A DNA stretch of 64,000 bases from Phoenicibacter congonensis. Its GTDB lineage: Bacteria; Actinomycetota; Coriobacteriia; Coriobacteriales; Eggerthellaceae. A model generated the notes under the pieces. It saw nothing but the letters and a program-made list of their open reading frames with translations. It was not told where the DNA came from and did no database searches. Positions 58,790-64,000 of the stretch are shown here, piece after piece. The translations under genes were made by a program, and so were the position numbers. Location: positions 682,001-746,000 of the forward strand of contig NZ_LT821227.1 in the NCBI RefSeq assembly GCF_900169485.1. Reading direction: 5' to 3'. How positions within the stretch are numbered: position 1 is the first letter of the stretch; each line of letters opens with the position of its first letter.

Positions 58790-60064
58790 ATGGCAACAGA
58801 CGAACACATTTTAGTTTATGGAAACCGCACTTTGCGTGGCACCGTGCGCGCAAGCGGCGCTAAAAATTCAGCTCTTAAACTCATGGCAGCTTCTGTTTTG
58901 GCAAAAGGTGTCACTGTTCTTCACAACATTCCTAAAATTTCTGACATTGAAGTGATGTGTGAGGTTCTTGAGTTCTTGGGTTGCAAAGTCACGAGAGATA
59001 ACCACGATCTAATCATTGACACAAGCGACATCTACATTTGGCAAACGCCCTATTCTCTAGTCACGAAAATGAGAGCCAGCATCACGATTTTGGGTCCGCT
59101 GATTGGACGCTTTGGTAAAGCAAAAGTTGCAATGCCAGGGGGGTGTCAAATTGGTGCGAGGAAAATCGACATGCATTTGATTGGGCTTGCCCATCTTGGT
59201 GTGCACATCAAAAACGATCACGGCTCGATTCTTGCAACAACTGATGATTCTTTTAAAGGTGCCGATGTTGTCCTTGATTTTCCAAGTGTGGGGGCCACGG
59301 AAAACACATTAATGGCGGCTGTTGTCGCCCCTGGAACGACGTTAATTGAAAACGCAGCATGTGAACCTGAAATTGTTGACTTGGCAAACATGTTAAATGA
59401 GATGGGTTGCAAGGTTAGTGGCGCAGGAACGAACACTATAGTTATCGAGGGGGTTTCTCGCGATGACATTCATCCTTGTGAGCACACGTGCATTGGCGAC
59501 AGAATTGAGGCAGGCACTTTCCTTGTCGGAGGTGCACTAACTGGAGGTCCAGTGACTGTTGAGGGCATAAATCCTCAACATTTGTCAGTTGCTTTAATGA
59601 AGCTTCGTTCTTTTGGGTGCGATGTGGCCACAACAAGTGACTCCATCACGGTTTCAAGAAGTGGCGAGCTTGTCCCTTGTGACATACAAACGCTACCTTT
59701 TCCGGGCTTTCCCACCGATCTCCAGGCTCAGTTTATGCTCTTGGCAAATTATGCAGACGGAATTTCAATCGTTACCGAAAACGTTTTTGAAAACCGTTTC
59801 ATGTTTGCGTCAGAAATCATGCGAATGGGTGCCGACATCTCAATAGATGATCAACATGCTGTAGTGCATGGACCTCGCGAGCTCTCAGGCGCACCTGTGT
59901 CTGCTACCGACCTTCGTGCAGGTGGGGCACTTGTTTTAGCTGGAATTATGGCTGATGGCTACACTCAAATTTTCAACATTTCACACATTGACCGTGGATA
60001 TGAAAACTATGTTGGAAAGCTAAAAACCCTTGGTGCGAACCTCTCTCGTGTGGAGGCTTCCTAG
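58790..60064 (+). CDS. murA: UDP-N-acetylglucosamine 1-carboxyvinyltransferase
   Basis: First committed step of peptidoglycan synthesis, moving enolpyruvate from PEP to UDP-GlcNAc. The 424 residues have SGAKNSALKLMAAS near residue 20, MRASITILGPLIGR, and MPGGCQIGARKIDMHL with the catalytic Cys near residue 118, the residue targeted by fosfomycin. PFPGFPTDLQAQFM and LRAGGALVLAG follow. ATG follows AAAGGATT. Confidence 0.97.
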   Translation: MATDEHILVYGNRTLRGTVRASGAKNSALKLMAASVLAKGVTVLHNIPKISDIEVMCEVLEFLGCKVTRDNHDLIIDTSDIYIWQTPYSLVTKMRASITILGPLIGRFGKAKVAMPGGCQIGARKIDMHLIGLAHLGVHIKNDHGSILATTDDSFKGADVVLDFPSVGATENTLMAAVVAPGTTLIENAACEPEIVDLANMLNEMGCKVSGAGTNTIVIEGVSRDDIHPCEHTCIGDRIEAGTFLVGGALTGGPVTVEGINPQHLSVALMKLRSFGCDVATTSDSITVSRSGELVPCDIQTLPFPGFPTDLQAQFMLLANYADGISIVTENVFENRFMFASEIMRMGADISIDDQHAVVHGPRELSGAPVSATDLRAGGALVLAGIMADGYTQIFNISHIDRGYENYVGKLKTLGANLSRVEAS

Positions 60065-60067
60065 ATA

Positions 60068-61441
60068 GTGCCAACTAAAAGATCTCGACATAGCGCTGGT
60101 CGTCACAGCAGCAGTTCTCGCAAGCAGACAAAAACGAGCGCTGCTGTTAGGACTCACACGATTTCAGCCCACGACTCTTTTTTGATGAAGGCTGCAAAGA
60201 GGCGCGAGCGCAAAAGAACAAGTGCGCTTGTGGTTGTTGTCATTGCAATCGTAGTAATTGCTGTTCTTGTTGGCATTTTTTCTTACAACAAAATTGTTAA
60301 CGACAAACTCTCAGGAAGTGGCTCTAATGCAAAAACTGCTTTGGCTTCCGCAGAAGAAAACGCTCCTCAATATACGTTAATCAAAGTTGATGTGGGAAAA
60401 GATGATTCAGTTAAGTCATCCTATGATTCTCCAGAAAACACGAAGTTTTATTTGCTTATGCGCACTGACACAACAAATTATGCTGTGTCATACATTCTTC
60501 TTCCTTCGAATTTGAGTGTGACATTGAGTGACAAGCTAAATCATCCTCTCTATGACGCAGAAGATCTTGATGGAGATGCTGAGTTAATTCGTGCAGTAAA
60601 CGATTTCGCTGGTGTGGAAATTAATCACTTTATTGGCACAAACGGTGAAGCACTCGCGCAACTCGTTGAAAGCATTGGAGGGCTGCAAATCACTCTTCCC
60701 TGTGAACTTGATGACCCTTTTGCAGGAACTCAAACTTTAAAAGCAGGCGACATCACGCTTGATAAAGAGTCAGCATTAACTGTTTTGCGTTCAAAAAACA
60801 TTTCAGGCACTAACAGCACTCGTGCGACTATTCTTTCGAGTTTTACTAATGCGTTGCTCACAAAAATGTCGTCTTCGGGAAGTTTTGATTTAGCTGGCAC
60901 AGTTGAAAAGTTTGCCGACACTTCCTATTCAGACATGCAAGCCTCTCAAATAATAGATTTTGCAAACAAGCTATCATCTGCTCCACAGATTACTTTTTAT
61001 GATTCAACAATCGCCGGTTCTGCCAGCAAATCGGCAGACAATGGAAAAGACACCTTTGTTGCTCGAAATGCCGAAAAAGAGACATTGCTCAACAACTTTA
61101 GGCAGGGAAATGATCCGAATGCTAGTGACATTGAAGTCAACGATTTTGATAAATCAAAAGTTCACGTGGAAGTTAGAAATGGGGCACAAATTACAGGGGC
61201 GGCTTCCGCATGCAAAGCATTTTTAGAAAAGCAGGGATATGTAGTTGACAAAGCAGGGAATGCAGAAGACGGCACAACCTACACTGAAACTTTGATTGTG
61301 TATCTTGGCGACGACAATGAAAATGCTGCAAATTCGATATCAAAGGAATTGGGGTCAGGTCGCGTAATAAACGGTGGAGATTACTACACGAGTGATTCAG
61401 GCGTGATTGTGATAATTGGAACCGATTGGTCATCTTCTTAG
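60068..61441 (+). CDS. LytR-CpsA-Psr family protein with LytR C-terminal domain
   Basis: Probably attaches glycopolymers to peptidoglycan. A basic Ser/Arg/Lys-rich N-terminus is followed by a membrane helix at about 50-75, then the LCP domain (residues about 115-330). RTDTTNYAVSYILLPSNLSV, INHFIGTNGEALAQLVESIGG and an Arg in STRATILSS fit the family. The C-terminal 90 residues match LytR_C (KVHVEVRNGAQITGAASACKAFLEKQGY). The start is GTG at 60068, four bases after murA, so the two are likely coupled. Confidence 0.88.
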   Translation: MPTKRSRHSAGRHSSSSRKQTKTSAAVRTHTISAHDSFLMKAAKRRERKRTSALVVVVIAIVVIAVLVGIFSYNKIVNDKLSGSGSNAKTALASAEENAPQYTLIKVDVGKDDSVKSSYDSPENTKFYLLMRTDTTNYAVSYILLPSNLSVTLSDKLNHPLYDAEDLDGDAELIRAVNDFAGVEINHFIGTNGEALAQLVESIGGLQITLPCELDDPFAGTQTLKAGDITLDKESALTVLRSKNISGTNSTRATILSSFTNALLTKMSSSGSFDLAGTVEKFADTSYSDMQASQIIDFANKLSSAPQITFYDSTIAGSASKSADNGKDTFVARNAEKETLLNNFRQGNDPNASDIEVNDFDKSKVHVEVRNGAQITGAASACKAFLEKQGYVVDKAGNAEDGTTYTETLIVYLGDDNENAANSISKELGSGRVINGGDYYTSDSGVIVIIGTDWSSS

Positions 61442-61503
61442 ATTATTGTCACTATGCTAGAATTTATCCGTAATTTTAGGAGTCCTTATAAGGAGGATTA
61501 GAA

Positions 61504-61815
61504 ATGTTTGATAGAGAAAAAATTCAGGCTGCTCTCGATGAGATTAGACCAGCGTTGCAAGCAGACGGCGGTGATGTTGAGCTTGTTGAAATTTCAGATG
61601 ATGGAGTGGTTACGGTTCAACTTCAGGGCGCTTGCCACGGTTGTCCAATGTCGCAGCTCACTCTTTCGAATGGCGTTGAGAGAATATTGCGTGATCGTGT
61701 GAGCGATGAGATTCGTGTTAAAAGTGCCGACATGCCTGAAGGATTCGACCCTCAGGAATTCTTTAATTCTTTCTATCAATTTGAAGATGGCGAAGAAGAA
61801 GGTTTTGAAGAATAG
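61504..61815 (+). CDS. NifU-like iron-sulfur scaffold protein
   Basis: A 103-residue NifU C-terminal-domain protein. EIRPALQADGGDVELVEI is at the start and the cluster-binding C-x2-C is in QGACHGCPMSQLTLSNGVE, with Cys near residues 45 and 48. The C-terminus is acidic. It may carry Fe-S clusters to enzymes such as the aconitase in this window. ATG follows AAGGAGG. Confidence 0.94.
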   Translation: MFDREKIQAALDEIRPALQADGGDVELVEISDDGVVTVQLQGACHGCPMSQLTLSNGVERILRDRVSDEIRVKSADMPEGFDPQEFFNSFYQFEDGEEEGFEE

Positions 61816-61834
61816 ACCATAATTTTCGTCTCTC

Positions 61835-62659
61835 ATGCTTAACGAAATTTATCATGCAATTGACCCGGTGGCTTTTTCCATCGGGCCTTTTTCTGTTAGA
61901 TGGTATGGACTGGCATATCTTTTTGGCTTTCTTCTTGCTGGCATCATTATTTACAGAACTGCGAAGCGTTGGAAAATCAATCTTAGCGTTGATCAGCTAT
62001 CTAACATGGTTCTCGCGGTTGTCATTGGAATTTTGATTGGAGGGCGTCTTGGTTATTGCCTGTTTTATGGCGATGGCTACTACATTTCCCACCCAGTCGA
62101 GATCCTCTTTCTCAATCAAGGTGGAATGAGTTTTCATGGTGGCCTTGTTGGTGGCTTAATCGCAGGAATTTTGATTTGCAAAAATCAGAAGATGCCAATC
62201 CTCACTTTCTCTGACATGGCGTTTATTGGATGTCCTTTGGGTCTATTTTTTGGACGGTGCGCAAACTTTATTAACGGAGAGCTTTGGGGTGCTCCAACCA
62301 ATCTTTCAATCGGTGTTGTTTTTGGGGGGAGTGCAGGCAACATACCAAGGCACCCAACTCAACTCTATGAAGGAGTTCTTGAAGGATTAGTTATTTTTCT
62401 TGTGCTTTTTGCGCTTTCCAGAAAGAAAAAGCCATTGCATCAAGGTGCCTACACCGGCCTTTTTCTCATTATGTACGCAACGTTTAGAATTCTCATCGAG
62501 TTTGTGAGACAGCCCGACGCGCAACTTGGTTATTTGTTTGGCGGCTGGCTCACAATGGGAATGGTTTTGTCGATCCCTCTCATTGTTGGAGGCGTGTGTT
62601 TGCTCGTTTATGCTAAATGTGCTAAACGAGAGCAACAAGGTATACAAAATAATGTATAA
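61835..62659 (+). CDS. lgt: Prolipoprotein diacylglyceryl transferase
   Basis: Adds diacylglycerol to the lipobox Cys of exported lipoproteins. A 274-residue membrane protein with about seven helices. GGMSFHGGLVGGLIAG and GRCANFINGELWGAP near residue 145 are the conserved Lgt motifs, and HPTQLYE follows. It would process lipoproteins of the kind encoded by the broken binding-protein gene at 16612. Confidence 0.96.
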   Translation: MLNEIYHAIDPVAFSIGPFSVRWYGLAYLFGFLLAGIIIYRTAKRWKINLSVDQLSNMVLAVVIGILIGGRLGYCLFYGDGYYISHPVEILFLNQGGMSFHGGLVGGLIAGILICKNQKMPILTFSDMAFIGCPLGLFFGRCANFINGELWGAPTNLSIGVVFGGSAGNIPRHPTQLYEGVLEGLVIFLVLFALSRKKKPLHQGAYTGLFLIMYATFRILIEFVRQPDAQLGYLFGGWLTMGMVLSIPLIVGGVCLLVYAKCAKREQQGIQNNV

Positions 62660-62689
62660 TAGCCACAATGTTTAGTGAAAGGGGAGTAT

Positions 62690-63067
62690 ATGTTAAAGTT
62701 CTACAAATGCAATCACTGCGGGAATGTGGTCATTAAACTTGAAGATTCAGGTGTGCCTGTTGTTTGCTGCGGTGAGCCAATGGTCGAGCTTGTTGCAAAC
62801 AAAGAAGATGCTTCAGTTGAGAAACACGTTCCAGTGGTTGAGGCAAGAGACGGCGATGTTCTCATCAAAGTCGGCGAGGTTGAGCATCCTATGACACCAG
62901 AACACATGATTAAATTCATTGTTGTTGACAAAGGTTGTTCCTATTTTGTCAAGCCTCTTGACCCAGGCAAACCAGCTGAGGCAGTTTTCACAATTCCAAA
63001 TCCAGACAAAATTAAGGCAGTGTATGAATACTGCAACCTGCACGGACTTTGGGTAAAAGAATTTTAA
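62690..63067 (+). CDS. Desulfoferrodoxin (superoxide reductase)
   Basis: Reduces superoxide to peroxide without making oxygen. The 125 residues have an N-terminal rubredoxin-like centre (CNHCGNVV then VVCCGEPM, four Cys). The catalytic centre follows, with His in EKHVP, EVEHPMTPEHMI and Cys-His in YCNLHGLW. So it is the two-iron class. ATG 62690 follows AAAGGGGAG. A TATAAT box at 62655-62660 overlaps the lgt stop and probably drives it alone. Typical of anaerobes. Confidence 0.95.
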   Translation: MLKFYKCNHCGNVVIKLEDSGVPVVCCGEPMVELVANKEDASVEKHVPVVEARDGDVLIKVGEVEHPMTPEHMIKFIVVDKGCSYFVKPLDPGKPAEAVFTIPNPDKIKAVYEYCNLHGLWVKEF

Positions 63068-63104
63068 TTTCTTGTTAAGTTCACCGGTTAATTAATTTAT
63101 GTAG

Positions 63105-63138
63105 CCCCTTGAGAGATTAAACTTAAGGGGTTATATTT
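63105..63138 (+). terminator. Terminator after superoxide reductase gene
   Basis: CCCCTT (63105-63110) pairs with AAGGGG (63125-63130), followed by TTATATTTTTT. Confidence 0.8.
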
Positions 63139-63159
63139 TTTACAGAGATAGGAGCAGAA

Positions 63160-63999
63160 ATGAAAAAAATCGGCTATTACAATGGAGAAATTGGTCCAAT
63201 TGAAGACGTAAAGGTGCCAATGCTTGATCGAGCACTCTATTTCGCCGATGGCTGCTATGACGCCTCCATGTTAAAAAATGGAGCCGTTCACAACGAAGAT
63301 GCTCATTTTGATCGCTTCTGGAATTCAGCACGTCTTTTAAAAATCGACCTTTCATTCACGCGTGAGGAACTTCACAATGAAATTCAGCGCATGGTTGATG
63401 TTTATGATGGGGACGATGGTTTTATTTACTGGCAAGTGTCTCGCGGAACTGCACTCAGAAATCACGCTTTCCCAAAAGGTGCTAAGCCTAATTTGATGAT
63501 GATGCTTGTAGAAAGCGGAACCACAAGCACAAGCAAAGAATATAAATGCATTACTGTTGAAGACAAACGTTTTAGATTCTGCAACATCAAAACTCTAAAC
63601 TTGCTTCCAAATTGCATTGCCTACCAGCAAGGTCTTGATGTTGATGCAAACGAAATCATTTTTGTTAGAGATGGTTATGTTACAGAAATGGCACATTCTA
63701 ACGTTTCTTTTCTAGTTGATGGAACTTTTGTGTATCACCCATTTGACGACAAAATTTTGCCTGGAATTTCAATGAAAAACATCATTGCTGAGTGCAAAAA
63801 GTTGGGGATTCCAACGGAGGCTCGTGCACTAAGCCAGGTAGAAGCAATGAATGCCGATGAACTCATTTGTTCTAGCTCATCAACATTTGCATGTCGCATC
63901 ACAGAAGTTGACGGCATTCCAGTTGGCGGAAAAGATCCTGAGCTCTTCAAGCGCATTCAAGATGCTGTTTATGCTGAATATGAAACTTGTGGCAAATAG
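63160..63999 (+). CDS. dat: D-amino-acid aminotransferase (class IV PLP enzyme)
   Basis: Probably exchanges amino groups between D-alanine and D-glutamate. The 279 residues begin MKKIGYYNGEIGPIEDVKV. The PLP-binding Lys lies in CNIKTLNLLPNCIA near residue 145, and Glu in VTEMAHSNVSFLV near residue 177. VSRGTALRNHAFP with RG and Arg-x-His resembles the carboxylate trap of D-amino-acid enzymes rather than branched-chain ones. It adds to murI as a D-Glu source. ATG follows ATAGGAGC. The stop is at the window's last bases. Confidence 0.9.
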   Translation: MKKIGYYNGEIGPIEDVKVPMLDRALYFADGCYDASMLKNGAVHNEDAHFDRFWNSARLLKIDLSFTREELHNEIQRMVDVYDGDDGFIYWQVSRGTALRNHAFPKGAKPNLMMMLVESGTTSTSKEYKCITVEDKRFRFCNIKTLNLLPNCIAYQQGLDVDANEIIFVRDGYVTEMAHSNVSFLVDGTFVYHPFDDKILPGISMKNIIAECKKLGIPTEARALSQVEAMNADELICSSSSTFACRITEVDGIPVGGKDPELFKRIQDAVYAEYETCGK

Positions 64000-64000
64000 G

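Overview
The window looks like a chromosomal segment of a low-GC, anaerobic member of the Actinobacteria, most likely class Coriobacteriia. This is inferred from gene content: a MobB-MobA fusion, an S17-type rplQ with a long acidic tail, the ACT/DUF711 pair, a two-iron superoxide reductase, an anaerobic ribonucleotide reductase activase, frequent TTG and GTG starts, and DUF3841 proteins. No 16S gene or other decisive marker is present, so family and genus are not assigned. There is no insertion sequence, prophage or CRISPR array.

Layout. 1-6.4 kb: the start of lysC and a homoserine dehydrogenase on the minus strand, divergent from an alpha/beta hydrolase, murF, ddl and aroB. 6.5-11.2 kb: thiamine salvage, with a TPP riboswitch and terminator before thiM-thiE-HAD and a separate promoter before thiD-cytX. 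11.3-15.6 kb, minus strand: a LUD protein and a complete ECF vitamin transporter (S, fused A-A, T). The transporter has a 5' leader that appears to fold as a terminator/antiterminator switch. 15.8-18.5 kb: a three-gene NMT1/THI5-like ABC uptake operon in which every gene is broken (two frameshifts, two nonsense codons).

18.6-28.5 kb: infA-rpmJ-rpsM-rpsK-rpsD-rpoA-rplQ, a second ecfT without its ATPases, the SRP RNA, dedA, dnaX-ybaB-recR and mobB-mobA. 28.6-29.8 kb, minus strand: smpB between two small unknown proteins. 29.8-30.2 kb: a 420-base gap with REP-like repeats and a 22-bp palindromic operator placed on a promoter. 30.2-36.5 kb: ACT/DUF711 pair, nrdG, then cell-wall genes (FemAB, L,D-transpeptidase, murI) and rdgB. 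36.8-37.1 kb: tRNA-His, tRNA-Lys and a CAT-anticodon tRNA, followed by two tandem DUF3841 genes and a radical SAM gene.

39.5-42.8 kb: vitamin B6 synthesis, with pdxR divergent from pdxS-pdxT and three operator-like direct repeats between them; PdxT carries an unusual internal insertion. 42.9-46.9 kb: argH, a gap rich in palindromes, marR plus a phosphopantetheinyl transferase, and argG. 47.2-53.6 kb: citrate synthase, isocitrate dehydrogenase and an aconitase-type hydratase, giving the oxidative half of the TCA cycle to 2-oxoglutarate, then ATP-dependent PEP carboxykinase. 53.8-64 kb: glmS, a cysteine hydrolase, an acetyltransferase, rpsB-tsf, murA, an LCP protein, NifU-like, lgt, superoxide reductase and a D-amino-acid aminotransferase.

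Together the genes describe a fermentative anaerobe that salvages thiamine precursors, makes its own PLP, imports at least one vitamin through an ECF transporter, and makes glutamate precursors through a partial TCA cycle. Peptidoglycan genes recur across the window (murF, ddl, femAB, ldt, murI, glmS, murA, LCP, dat). All functional calls rest on reading motifs in the translated sequence; no database search was run.
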